Shown here piece by piece: positions 15,217 through 23,904 of a stretch of 34,148 bases of DNA (position 1 is the stretch's first letter; every line of letters starts with the position of its first letter). The notes below the pieces were generated by a model, which worked only from the letters and a program-made list of their open reading frames with translations, made no database searches and was not told the DNA's origin. The DNA is from Kribbella sandramycini (lineage in GTDB: Bacteria; Actinomycetota; Actinomycetes; Propionibacteriales; Kribbellaceae), in NCBI RefSeq assembly GCF_013131805.1, contig NZ_JABJRC010000019.1, positions 1-34,148 of the forward strand. The letters are read 5' to 3'. Both the position numbers and the translations under genes were made by a program.

Positions 15217-16008
15217 TCAGCTGTCGCGCTTGCCGAGCAGGCGCCGTGGCTGGCGGGCCAACCGGACCGCGGAGCTCGCGGCCTTGTACGAGGGGGAGCT
15301 GAGGATGCCGCGCAGTCGTTCGTCCAGCTTGCGGGAGTGCGCCGTGGCATCGGCCAGCCGCTGCTCGAGCTCGGCGTACCTGGCGTCGGCCGCCTCCTGC
15401 GCCTTGGCGGTCGCGGCGACGGCGTCGTCCCGCTCCTGCCGCATCGCGTCCCGCTCGGCGGCCATCGCGTCCCGCGCGGCCGCGGCGGCGTCCAGAGTGC
15501 GTTTGGTGTCCTTCTGGCGCAGCTCCTGCGTGCGCCAGACGAGGCCTTCGACGATGTGCTCGTCGACCAGCCGCAACAGCGCCCGGCCGCTCAGCGGGCC
15601 GGGGGAGCGCTGGGGGTCGAGGTAGGCGTGGATCTCCTCGATCTCGTCGTTGACGCGGCGACAGACCACGGCGACGCCCCAGGCGGTGTCGGTCAGCGGA
15701 TGCGCCTCGACGGCCTGCATCCCGGTCGAGACCAGCGCCTGGACGACCGGGCCGACCGGCAGCTGGTGCGCGGGCCAGGGCAGCAGGACCAGCAGGCCCT
15801 CACCGGGCGCCGCGTCGGCCAGGACGGTCGGCAGCTCGGCCAGACCGTCGGCGTCGACGGTGACCGCGGTCAGCAGGTCGTCGGCCGGTGTCGCCGGTTT
15901 GGCGTCGATGACCTTCATCAGCGGCGGCCACGCGTGCTCCGACGCGGTGCGGTCGACGACCGTCCCGCCCTCGGGGAGCAGCGAGCGGACGAGTTCGTTG
16001 AGCCTCAT
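15217..16008 (-). CDS. Glycan-cluster coiled-coil protein, unknown
   Basis: 263 aa. Residues 1-160 look like a compact alpha/beta domain (LLTAVTVDADGLAELPTVLA, GLLVLLPWPAHQLPVG, WGVAVVCRR), vaguely like the non-catalytic half of a methyltransferase. Residues about 165-235 are a strong coiled coil with Arg/Glu/Ala heptads (RDAMAAERDAMRQERDDAVA). The end is basic (ARQPRRLLGKRDS). No family is recognised. The ATG follows directly on the TGA of the methyltransferase gene, with no gap, so the two are coupled. The setting among glycosyltransferases suggests a scaffold or chain-length role in surface polysaccharide synthesis, which is inference. Confidence 0.75.
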   Translation of the reverse strand: MRLNELVRSLLPEGGTVVDRTASEHAWPPLMKVIDAKPATPADDLLTAVTVDADGLAELPTVLADAAPGEGLLVLLPWPAHQLPVGPVVQALVSTGMQAVEAHPLTDTAWGVAVVCRRVNDEIEEIHAYLDPQRSPGPLSGRALLRLVDEHIVEGLVWRTQELRQKDTKRTLDAAAAARDAMAAERDAMRQERDDAVAATAKAQEAADARYAELEQRLADATAHSRKLDERLRGILSSPSYKAASSAVRLARQPRRLLGKRDS

Positions 16009-16653
16009 TCAGGCCACCCTTTCCAGAACCAGAAAACCGGTCGGAGCGCCCCGGAAGCCGTACGGCACGAAGCGGTCCACCTGCATTCCCAACGGCTCCA
16101 GCAGACTCTGGTAACGGTGCAGCGCCCGCGTCCGCTGGTAGTAGGACCACGTGCGGTCCACTTCCGACTGATGGTCCACCACCAGGAGCTGTCCGCCAAG
16201 ACGAACCAGTGTCGCCAAATTCGTAACCGATGCCTCCCACAGCGCATCGTCCATGATGTGGAAGAGGACATCGATGCTGTACACGACGTCGTACAGGTAC
16301 GGCGGCTGCCACTGCGCCAGCGGCGACACCTGGAAACTGCTGTTGCCGGTCGCGTTCTGCCGGCAGAGCTCGACCGCGTGCTCGCTGAGGTCGATACCGT
16401 CCACGGCGTGCCCGAATCTGGCCATCGCGTGCGCGAAGTAGCCCTTGCCGCAGCCGGCGTCCAGGATCCGCAGCGGCGCGGCCTGCTCGGTCCGGTCGCC
16501 GACGATGTCGATCAGCCGGCCCAGCCGCATCGCGTAGAAGATCTCGTTACTCGCCTCGTCGTACCCCGCGTCACCGCCGGAGCGCAGCGCGCCCAGCTGA
16601 CGATGGCGACGGTCCCAGTGTTCGGCGGTCTCAGTCGCCCCGAGCTCCTCCAT
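16009..16653 (-). CDS. Class I SAM-dependent methyltransferase
   Basis: 214 aa. The SAM-binding motif I is RILDAGCGKGYFAHAMARFG, followed by the acidic motif II GIDLSEHAV, and a post-I motif VVYSIDVLFHIMDD. The C-terminal part (FVPYGFRGAPTGFLVLER) resembles O-methyltransferases that act on sugars or end-cap polysaccharides. AGGAGGAAG stands before the ATG. It leads a two-gene operon with the coiled-coil gene. It is divergent from the YfhO-family gene, with about 140 bp between. Likely target: a sugar of the surface glycan, inferred from neighbours. Confidence 0.85.
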   Translation of the reverse strand: MEELGATETAEHWDRRHRQLGALRSGGDAGYDEASNEIFYAMRLGRLIDIVGDRTEQAAPLRILDAGCGKGYFAHAMARFGHAVDGIDLSEHAVELCRQNATGNSSFQVSPLAQWQPPYLYDVVYSIDVLFHIMDDALWEASVTNLATLVRLGGQLLVVDHQSEVDRTWSYYQRTRALHRYQSLLEPLGMQVDRFVPYGFRGAPTGFLVLERVA

Positions 16654-16790
16654 CAGACTTCCTCCTCAGCGCGCGAGAGCATCAGGGTACATCGATCATC
16701 AACGGTTGAGCTGACCCTCTGTTACGCTCCGGATACTGGCCGCCCGCCCCGCGCCGTGAGTACGCCGAATCCGGGGGAGCGTTCCGCAAC

Positions 16791-19382
16791 GTGGCGACCG
16801 CAGTGAGTGCCGATTCGCGCCGGGTCCGGCAGACGTCCGCCCGGTTGCGGTTCTGGCTACCGGTCCCCGCGGCGGCGCTGGCCGCGGCGGCGACGTTCAT
16901 CGTCAGCGGGATCATTCGCGGAACCTACCCGTTCGGGCCGCTTCCGCGAAACACCAACGACCTGGGTCAGCAGTTCGTGCCGATGCACGCCTACCTGCGC
17001 GACCTGCTCACCGGGCAGGCACCGGGCGATTTCGTGCTGAACTGGTCCAGCGGGTACGGCGTCCCGTTCTTCGGCGACTTCATGGCCTACCTGGGCTCCA
17101 GCCTGTCCTGGATCGTCCTGCTGTTCCCCCGGGACAAAATCGACCTGGCGCTGTTTGCCATCGCCACGACGGCCATTGCGGTCGCTGCGGCGGCTATGAC
17201 GGGCTATCTGCGGCTGCTGCGTCCGTCCGGCCCGGTCTGGCTGGCCGTCGTCGCCGGTGTGTCGTACGCGACCTGCGGGTGGGCCATCGACGATGCGGCC
17301 TACATGACCGAGTGGCTGAACGGTCTGATCGCGTTCCCGACCATCTGTCTGCTGTGCGAGTGGATCTGGCGCAAGCGGTCGGTCGTCGCGTTCGTGGTGT
17401 CTCCGCTCGTCATCACGCTGCTGTGGACATCGCACTTCTACACGGTCTACATGGCGACCATCGGCGCAGCGATCGTCGTATTGGCGCGGGTGCTGTCCGA
17501 CCCGGCCGGTGGGTCGTTCCTGCGCCGCATCGGCGGTGGGATCCAGTGCCTGATCGCAGTGGCGGTGGGTATCGCGTTGGCCGCGCCCCTGCTGCTGCCG
17601 ACGTACGAGCTGGTCAAAACGGCGACGCCGAGTCCGGATGAGACTTTCAAGCCACTGGACTGGTACGACTTCCTGTCGCGGCTGCTGCCGGGTTCCGAAG
17701 GCGTTGGGTCGTCGCCTGGCCTGGCCATTGGCACAGTGATGCTGCTGTTCGCTCTGAGCTTCCCCTTCAACCGCGCGGTGCCACGGTGGGAGCGGCTGGT
17801 CTGGACGGCGTTCGTCGGTCTGACGCTCTGGAGCATGCAGCTGCCGTTCCCGCATGAGGTGTGGCACGGCTTCGACTCACCGAACGGCAGCCCGTTCCGG
17901 CAGGCCTTCGTCATCGCCGGGATGCTGGTCGTCGTCGGCTGGATGTCGGCCGCGGCCGGCGTACGGAACTTCCTGGCCGTTGTGGTGCCGCTACTGCTGG
18001 TCGGTGGTCTCTTCTACCAGGTGCAGGATCTGCCGACGCTGACGCCGACAACGCGACAGGTGGTGCCGGTCGTCGCCGGAGTCGCGTTGCTGGCGTTTCT
18101 GCTGACGCGCTGGCGGCCCGGCATGTTCGCCTGGGTACGCCGAGCCGCAGCGATGCTGCTGATCGGTGCCGTCCTGGTCGAGGCGACGCTGTCGACGGCG
18201 GCGATCGACGAGGCACGCGCCAAGTTCATGCACGAGTACGACCCATGGGGCGCCAAACAGGACCGGATCGCCGCGCTGATGGAGACTGCGCGCGACTGGC
18301 CGAACATCCGGGTCTCGCCGAGCCAGTACACGACGGTGAACGATCCGATGCTGATGGGCGGTCAGGGCGCGGAGTACTACACCAGCACGATCCAGGACAC
18401 GCTCTCGAAGGCGTTGATCGAGCTGGGCTTCGGCTACAGCTCGTACGGCCGGGCTCCGATCGACCCGAAGAACCCTGTGGTCGACTCCGTGTTCGCAGTC
18501 GGCGCTCGCGTGCAGGAGAAGCCGCCGGGGATGTTCGAGCTGGTCCGGCGCGAAGTCGGCCCGCTAGTGACGCTGCGCCCCGGCACGCCGTGGGTCTCGA
18601 CGGACCCGGGTGCGTTCGGCGTCCAGGAGGCAGCTCTCGGCGCGGACGTCTACACGGTCCCCGAGACCGAGCTGGAGTCCGGAAAGGGCGCTACCGCCGC
18701 ACGACGCAACGGCGCGTTCTCGATGCGGCCGCTGGCGGAGGGCGCCACGGTCGACCTGAAGCTGACCACGACGTGCGCACCAGGCACTGACGTGTACCTG
18801 TGGGGGCCTGAGTTCGTCGGTGGTGCGCTGATCAGCGGTGACGGCTGGCGGCAGATTCTGAAGCCGGGAGTGAAGCGCCCGGGCATCTACACCGGTGCGC
18901 CGATGACCTGGGTAGGCAAGACCCAGACGAACGGCTCGGTCACTGTCGAGCTCCGCGTGTCCGGTCCGACGCGGATACCGGAGCGTGCGATCGGTTGTCT
19001 CGACAACAACCGTCTGAAGGCCGCAGTCGACCAACTGCGGCAGAACAAACCCGCCTCGGTCGACGTCGGCGGTCACGACGTAACCGCAGACTTCGAACCG
19101 GGCACCGCGCGCACACTGGTGATCAGCACGATCAACACCGCGGGCTGGGAGTGCTCCGTCGACGGCGGCGCAGCCACGGCGCCGGGAACGCTGTCCGGCA
19201 TGATCTCTGTCCCAGTGGATGCCAACGCCCGCAGTGTCGCCTGCACCTACGTCCCGCGCGGCCTATCGGACGGCCTGCTCATCGCCGCCGCGGCGCTGGG
19301 CCTGCTGGTCGCCAGCGCGGGTCTACTACTGATCGGCCGAGCACTCGCGCGCTGGCGCCGCCGCCGGCGTACGGCCGCCTGA
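16791..19382 (+). CDS. YfhO-family GT-C type membrane protein
   Basis: 863 aa. About twelve N-terminal membrane helices (residues 20-470) are followed by a large extracytoplasmic domain and a final membrane helix before a basic tail (ARWRRRRRTAA). NTNDLGQQFVPMHAYLRDLLTG after helix 1 is the typical YfhO (PF09586) first loop, with acidic residues as in other polyprenyl-phosphate-sugar-dependent transferases. It probably adds a sugar from a lipid carrier onto a glycan outside the cell, possibly using the product of the DPM1-like enzyme. The GTG at 16791 has GGGGGAG 11 nt upstream. A GTG at 16803 is an alternative. Confidence 0.87.
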   Translation: MATAVSADSRRVRQTSARLRFWLPVPAAALAAAATFIVSGIIRGTYPFGPLPRNTNDLGQQFVPMHAYLRDLLTGQAPGDFVLNWSSGYGVPFFGDFMAYLGSSLSWIVLLFPRDKIDLALFAIATTAIAVAAAAMTGYLRLLRPSGPVWLAVVAGVSYATCGWAIDDAAYMTEWLNGLIAFPTICLLCEWIWRKRSVVAFVVSPLVITLLWTSHFYTVYMATIGAAIVVLARVLSDPAGGSFLRRIGGGIQCLIAVAVGIALAAPLLLPTYELVKTATPSPDETFKPLDWYDFLSRLLPGSEGVGSSPGLAIGTVMLLFALSFPFNRAVPRWERLVWTAFVGLTLWSMQLPFPHEVWHGFDSPNGSPFRQAFVIAGMLVVVGWMSAAAGVRNFLAVVVPLLLVGGLFYQVQDLPTLTPTTRQVVPVVAGVALLAFLLTRWRPGMFAWVRRAAAMLLIGAVLVEATLSTAAIDEARAKFMHEYDPWGAKQDRIAALMETARDWPNIRVSPSQYTTVNDPMLMGGQGAEYYTSTIQDTLSKALIELGFGYSSYGRAPIDPKNPVVDSVFAVGARVQEKPPGMFELVRREVGPLVTLRPGTPWVSTDPGAFGVQEAALGADVYTVPETELESGKGATAARRNGAFSMRPLAEGATVDLKLTTTCAPGTDVYLWGPEFVGGALISGDGWRQILKPGVKRPGIYTGAPMTWVGKTQTNGSVTVELRVSGPTRIPERAIGCLDNNRLKAAVDQLRQNKPASVDVGGHDVTADFEPGTARTLVISTINTAGWECSVDGGAATAPGTLSGMISVPVDANARSVACTYVPRGLSDGLLIAAAALGLLVASAGLLLIGRALARWRRRRRTAA

Positions 19383-19386
19383 GAGC

Positions 19387-19420
19387 TTGCAGGGAGATTG
19401 CAAGGTCTTGGGCGGATGGT
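19387..19420 (+). promoter_or_regulatory. SARP-type direct repeats and -10 box of the short SARP gene
   Basis: TTGCAGG (from 19387) and TTGCAAGG (from 19398) are direct repeats 11 bp apart. A -10-like GATGGT (19415-19420) follows, then six nt to the ATG at 19427. SARP regulators are known to bind direct heptameric repeats with 11-bp spacing close upstream of the -10 box. The same repeat and spacing recur before the hydrolase gene at 23043. Confidence 0.6.
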
Positions 19421-19426
19421 GCTGGC

Positions 19427-20215
19427 ATGACGATGGTCAGTGTGGGGCAGCGGGTGTCTTGCCGGGTCTTGGGGGAGCTGAAGCTGCAGGTCGATGGCGC
19501 GCCGGTAGAGGTCAGAGGTGTGCGGCTTCGGCGGCTGCTGACTGCCCTGGTGCTTGCTGACGGTCATCCGGTGGCTGACGACGAGCTGGCTGACCTGCTC
19601 TGGCCGGAGAAAGCGCCGGCCGACGTCCTGAAGGGTTTGCGGGTGTTGGTGTGGCGGCTGCGGAGTGCGCTGGGCAGTGCGGGGGACTGCTTGCAGCGGA
19701 CGCCGTCCGGCTACTGCTTGGTCGTTGCATCAGATCATCGGCGATTTGCCGACCTGGTCGCGTCTGGTCTCTATCGGGTGTCGATTCGCGACAGTGTGGG
19801 CGGGGTGCAGGAGCTTGGGGAAGCGCTGGCGCTCTGGCGGGGTGAGCCCTGGCAAGACCTGGCCGCGGTCGGACGGGTGGACGGCGCCCGCGCCAGACTG
19901 GTCGAACTGCGTGAGCTGGCTCTGGAAGAGCGTGAGGCCGGCCGTCTGGCCATGGGGAACGGCTGGGTGGCCGTGCGATCGCTGACCCGGCTAGTGGCCG
20001 ACAGTCCGTACCGGGAGCGTCGTTGGGAGCTGCTGGCCCGCGGCTACCTGGAGATCGGCCAACCGGACCGTGCGTACGCCGAACTGCGGCGCTTCCGCAC
20101 GCTACTGGCGGACGGACTCGGTCTCGATCCTGGGCCGACTCTGACGGCGCTCGAACGTCGGCTCGGTGAGTCGGCGACTGTGGTGCCGAGGCGGGTGGCC
20201 TGGCGTTGGAGGTAG
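19427..20215 (+). CDS. Short SARP-type regulator (DNA-binding plus BTAD only)
   Basis: 262 aa. Residues about 12-95 are an OmpR-like winged helix (CRVLGELKLQVDGAPVEVRG, RRLLTALVLADGHPVADDELADLLWP). Residues 105-250 are the bacterial transcriptional activation domain (PF03704) with YRERRWELLARGYLEIGQPDRAYAELRR. There is no ATPase or TPR extension, as in small pathway-specific SARPs. The ATG at 19427 fits a leaderless promoter. The open frame running further upstream lies inside the YfhO gene. SARP direct repeats at its promoter suggest self-activation. A second, longer SARP gene follows after 24 bp. AGA is used twice for arginine, rare in this window. Confidence 0.9.
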   Translation: MTMVSVGQRVSCRVLGELKLQVDGAPVEVRGVRLRRLLTALVLADGHPVADDELADLLWPEKAPADVLKGLRVLVWRLRSALGSAGDCLQRTPSGYCLVVASDHRRFADLVASGLYRVSIRDSVGGVQELGEALALWRGEPWQDLAAVGRVDGARARLVELRELALEEREAGRLAMGNGWVAVRSLTRLVADSPYRERRWELLARGYLEIGQPDRAYAELRRFRTLLADGLGLDPGPTLTALERRLGESATVVPRRVAWRWR

Positions 20216-20226
20216 CTCGACGCCGC

Positions 20227-20232
20227 TATCGT
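20227..20232 (+). promoter_or_regulatory. Candidate -10 box of the long SARP gene
   Basis: TATCGT is seven nt before a GTG at 20240, a leaderless arrangement. The gene may also be read through from the short SARP gene. Confidence 0.35.
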
Positions 20233-20239
20233 GGGCTGC

Positions 20240-22993
20240 GTGCTGGAGTGCCGGGTTCTGGGGCCCGTCCAAGTCCTGACGGACGGTGTCGCGGTGGAGG
20301 TCGGCGGTGCGCTGCCCCGCCGGTTGCTGGCGGCGCTGGCGCTGGCTGATGGCAAACCGGTCTCGGACGATCGTCTGGCCCAGGCGATGTGGGACGACCA
20401 GCCGCCGGCCAAGGCGGCCGCGACCATGCAGACCTACGTCTCCAGATTGCGTTCTGCGCTCGGTACGACGTACCGCGACCGGCTCGGCCGCACCTCGGTC
20501 GGCTACTTCCTGCATGCAGACGACCTCGACGCACGGCGTTTTGGGGAACTGATCGAAGCCGCACGGGCACAGCTGGCCGGTGACCGGCCAGAGCAGGCAC
20601 GGACCCGGCTCGGCGCGGCCCTGGAGCTGTGGCGCGGCGAACCGTACGTGGAGCTGCCGGACGACGTTGCCGGCGCCGAGCGAGGGCGCCTGGCCGAGCT
20701 ACGCGAGGTGGCCCGGGAGGATCTGGCGGCTGCGCGGCTGGGGACAGGAGACGCCGCCGAGGCGGTTGTCCAGCTGGAACAGCTGGTACGGGAGCAGCCG
20801 CTGCGGGAACGGCGTTGGGCGTTGCTCGTCGTGGGGCTCTATCGGTGTGACCGGCAAGGTGACGCACTGGCGACTCTGCGGAAGGTCCGCGAGCTGCTGG
20901 CCGAACAGCTCGGTGTCGATCCCGGACCGGAGCTGCGAGAGCTGGAAGGGCAGGTGCTCGCCCACGACCCGCGGCTGCGGTTGGCCGAGCCGCTGCCGGT
21001 CGTGCGGCCAGTGCCGATCAGACGGCCGCTGACGACGTTCCTGGGCCGTTCCGCGGACCTCGCCGTCCTGACGGTGCGGCTGGACCGCCATCGGCTGGTG
21101 AACCTGGTTGGCCCGGCCGGAGTCGGCAAGACCCGGCTGATGGTCGAGTACCTCGGCACGCTGGGCCCGATAGCCGACCCTTGGGTCGCGCGACTGGCCG
21201 ACGTACCGGACGGGTCTGGTGTGGCTGCCGCGGTGGCCGATGCGATCGGAGTGGTAGCAGTTGGCGATCCGGTCGCGGCGATCGTGGCTGGCGTCGGTAC
21301 GGCGCCCGCCCTGCTTGTGTTGGACAACTGTGAGCATGTGGTTGCTGCCGCGGCCGAACTGGTCGATGTGCTTGCACAGAGCTGCCCGGGGTTGCGGATC
21401 CTCGCCACCAGCCGGGAGCCGCTTGGAGTGGACGGCGAGGTCACCGTCTCCGTGCAGCCGTTGCCGTGGACGACAGACTCGGGTGAACCCGCAGTCGAGT
21501 TGCTGATCGACCGCGTTCGCGCCGTGCGGCCGGGCTGGGAGGCGAACCCGGGAGAGCTCGCTGCGGCGCGGCGGATCGCGGTAGCACTCGATGGGTTGCC
21601 CCTGGCGATCGAACTCGCTGCCGCGCGCGCACGCGTGCTCGGCCTGGGGGAGATCGCGGACCGGCTCGACGACCGGTTCGCCGTACTAGGGCCGGTGCCC
21701 CGTGGGTCACTGGCTTGGCACGCGACGCTGGAGGCGGCGATCGCCTGGAGTGTCGATCTACTCGAGCCTGCCGACCGTGAGCTGTTGCTGAGGCTCTGGG
21801 CGTTCGAGGGCGGCTTCACACTGGAGGCGGCCGAGACGATCTGGCCGGACCGCGCTGCCGCCGTACTGGAATCGCTGTCGGCGCTCGTGACGCGGTCGGT
21901 CGTGGTGGCCGACACCAGCGTGGAGCCGACGCGCTACGTGCTGCTGGAGAGTATCCGGGCGTATTGCCGAGCGATCGACCCGGATCCGGTGGAGACGCGG
22001 CTGGTGCAGGCGCGATGGGTGCGCATGCTGGCGGCGCGCTGCGCTGACTCGGTTCGGAGTACGCAGGCCGGCGCCTTCGTCCGGATGATGAGTCGCGAGC
22101 TGCCGAATCTGCGGGCCGGCTTCGCGCACGACCTGGAGACCGACCCGTCGGCGGCACTGCTCACCGCGGTGTCACTGGGCGTCTACCTCTATCGCGGTGT
22201 TCACCACGGCGAGGCCATTCGAATGCTGCGTGCTGGGCTGGATGCCGCTCCCGAGGCGTCGGTGCTGGACCGGATCCGCGCACTGAACGCGCTGACGGCG
22301 CTCACGTACTTCTCCGGTGATCAGGCGGCCATGGTGCAACTCGTCGAGGAGGTGCTCGCGCTGATGCCGCAGTTGGCGGCTGACACCGCACCGCGCGACT
22401 ACGCCGAGGCTCTGTTCTTTCTGTCGATCGGATGCGTGCTCGGCTCGCCGCTAGAGGTCGCCCAGCAGGTCACCAACCAGCTGATCGAGTACTGCGAGCA
22501 GTCGGGCGTTGAGCTGATGATCCCCGCGGCGATGTCAGTGCGGACGGCGGCGCTGCTGCGGCACGCGACCAAGCCGTCTGATCAGCTGCGGTACGCCGAC
22601 GAGCTTCAGCAGCACAGCCGGGGCTGGAACAAGGGCTGGGCGAACCAGATGGTCGGTGAGCTCTACCTGCGGCACCCAGAGCTCGCAGCTGACTCAGCAG
22701 ATCGTGCACTGGCAGCGCTGCGCGTCGCGCTGGCCCGCTTCCTGCAGCACGAGGACTACCCGTACGCGCTCAACACTCTCCGGATCGGAGCCCTCGCGCT
22801 GGTGCGTGCTGGGGGATCGGCTGCGGACGGTGCGCTGCTGCTGGCCGCCGTCCAGTTGCATGCTGCGCGGCTCGGGCTCACCACTCCGGGCCTGTACGTC
22901 GTCGGCGAGCCGTGGGTCGAGCAGGAGGTCGCGCCTCCGGTAGCTGCGGACCCCATCTCGTGGCAGGCGATGGTCGCGCTCCTCGCCGACTGA
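20240..22993 (+). CDS. AfsR/SARP-family regulator with NTPase domain
   Basis: 917 aa from GTG 20240 (a GTG at 20231 would add three residues). The order is OmpR-like winged helix (LECRVLGPVQVLTDGVAVEV), BTAD (about residues 95-240), and an NB-ARC/STAND ATPase with Walker A GPAGVGKT (near residue 293) and Walker B LLVLDNCEH. Sensor segments ATSREPLG and LPLAIELAAARA follow, then a C-terminal helical, TPR-like region. This is the AfsR layout, where nucleotide binding controls activation. It probably integrates a signal to switch on nearby genes with the short SARP. The hydrolase gene follows after 49 bp with its own SARP-type site. Confidence 0.9.
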   Translation: MLECRVLGPVQVLTDGVAVEVGGALPRRLLAALALADGKPVSDDRLAQAMWDDQPPAKAAATMQTYVSRLRSALGTTYRDRLGRTSVGYFLHADDLDARRFGELIEAARAQLAGDRPEQARTRLGAALELWRGEPYVELPDDVAGAERGRLAELREVAREDLAAARLGTGDAAEAVVQLEQLVREQPLRERRWALLVVGLYRCDRQGDALATLRKVRELLAEQLGVDPGPELRELEGQVLAHDPRLRLAEPLPVVRPVPIRRPLTTFLGRSADLAVLTVRLDRHRLVNLVGPAGVGKTRLMVEYLGTLGPIADPWVARLADVPDGSGVAAAVADAIGVVAVGDPVAAIVAGVGTAPALLVLDNCEHVVAAAAELVDVLAQSCPGLRILATSREPLGVDGEVTVSVQPLPWTTDSGEPAVELLIDRVRAVRPGWEANPGELAAARRIAVALDGLPLAIELAAARARVLGLGEIADRLDDRFAVLGPVPRGSLAWHATLEAAIAWSVDLLEPADRELLLRLWAFEGGFTLEAAETIWPDRAAAVLESLSALVTRSVVVADTSVEPTRYVLLESIRAYCRAIDPDPVETRLVQARWVRMLAARCADSVRSTQAGAFVRMMSRELPNLRAGFAHDLETDPSAALLTAVSLGVYLYRGVHHGEAIRMLRAGLDAAPEASVLDRIRALNALTALTYFSGDQAAMVQLVEEVLALMPQLAADTAPRDYAEALFFLSIGCVLGSPLEVAQQVTNQLIEYCEQSGVELMIPAAMSVRTAALLRHATKPSDQLRYADELQQHSRGWNKGWANQMVGELYLRHPELAADSADRALAALRVALARFLQHEDYPYALNTLRIGALALVRAGGSAADGALLLAAVQLHAARLGLTTPGLYVVGEPWVEQEVAPPVAADPISWQAMVALLAD

Positions 22994-23002
22994 CAGCGGC
23001 CA

Positions 23003-23035
23003 TGCAAGCCAGCTGCAAGCCGCGGTCGGCACAGT
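23003..23035 (+). promoter_or_regulatory. SARP-type direct repeats and -10 box of the hydrolase gene
   Basis: TGCAAGCC occurs at 23003-23010 and 23014-23021, exactly 11 bp apart. CACAGT (23030-23035) is a weak -10 box eight bp further on, and the ATG at 23043 comes after seven nt. In both this promoter and that of the short SARP, the second TGCAAG starts 15-16 bp before the -10 hexamer. The weak -10 and lack of a -35 box fit activator dependence. Confidence 0.6.
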
Positions 23036-23042
23036 GAGCCAC

Positions 23043-23846
23043 ATGGAGTTCGTGACCGGGGCCGGGGGACGCCGGCTGGATTGTGTACGGCGTGGGCGGG
23101 GTGCGCCGCTGCTACTCATTCAGGGCATGGCCGCACATCACGCGCTCTGGGGAGCGGAGCTGCTGTCCGCACTGGAGGAGCGGTTCGACGTCGTCGCGTA
23201 CGACCATCGGGGGGTCGGACGCGGCGACCGGGCTGACGAGGCGTTCACAACTGCGGATCTCGCCGACGATGCGGCCGCAGTGATCGCCTCCCTGGGGTGG
23301 GCCGACGCACACGTCTTCGGGATCTCGCTCGGGGGCATGGTGGCACAGGAGCTCGTACTGCGGCATCCAGCTGCAGTACGGACGCTGGCACTCGGCTGCA
23401 CCACAGCCGGTGGCGCGCAGGGGATCATCTCGGAGACGTCGCGCCGGATGGTGGAGGCGATCGCGACCCGTGATGTCGAGCACGGACTCCGCACCAGCTT
23501 CGAAGCGAACCTCTCCTGCCGGTACGCCGACCGGGTGCCGGCCGCGCGCGAGATCTACCGGGAGCGGGCACTCGCAGTACGGATGCCGGTGCCGGTGGTT
23601 CTGATGCAGTGGGCAGCCGCACAGGCCCACGACGCTGCGGACCGGCTGCTGACGGTCGACGTACCGACTCTGGTCCTGCACGGCACAGCGGACGCGGGAA
23701 TGCCGGTAGCGAACGCTCTCCGACTGGCTGAGCTCATCCCGGCGGCACAGCTGGAGCTGTTCGACGGTGCCGGGCATCTGTTCTGGTGGGAAGACCCGGT
23801 GCGCACTGCAGCCCTGCTGACTGCACAGGCTTCGGCGTGGGGGTGA
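23043..23846 (+). CDS. Alpha/beta hydrolase
   Basis: 267 aa. The oxyanion strand is LLLIQGMAAHHALW, the nucleophile elbow is GISLGG (S95), the acid lies in LVLHGTADAGMPV and the histidine in GAGHLFWWED, so the catalytic triad is complete. The DHRGVGRGDR segment is typical of the 3-oxoadipate enol-lactonase/haloperoxidase-like branch, but the substrate is unknown. The ATG at 23043 is chosen over a GTG at 23034 because it fits the leaderless promoter; the GTG overlaps the -10 box. Placement directly behind two SARP genes and a SARP-type binding site suggests it is the regulated target. Confidence 0.9.
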   Translation: MEFVTGAGGRRLDCVRRGRGAPLLLIQGMAAHHALWGAELLSALEERFDVVAYDHRGVGRGDRADEAFTTADLADDAAAVIASLGWADAHVFGISLGGMVAQELVLRHPAAVRTLALGCTTAGGAQGIISETSRRMVEAIATRDVEHGLRTSFEANLSCRYADRVPAAREIYRERALAVRMPVPVVLMQWAAAQAHDAADRLLTVDVPTLVLHGTADAGMPVANALRLAELIPAAQLELFDGAGHLFWWEDPVRTAALLTAQASAWG

Positions 23847-23904
23847 CACGCCGACGGGGCGCGGGTGGGTAACCTGCCCTGGTCGCAAAGCGAGCCGATA
23901 GGGG

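Noticed and set aside
15211..16806. Plus-strand 531-codon frame opposite the coiled-coil and methyltransferase genes
   Set aside because: The minus-strand genes show a SAM motif, ribosome sites and a terminator; the plus-strand frame has none.
20240..22993. NB-ARC-type protein as an antiphage STAND/NLR defence gene
   Set aside because: The N-terminus is an OmpR-like DNA-binding plus BTAD module, the standard AfsR regulator layout, with no effector domain.
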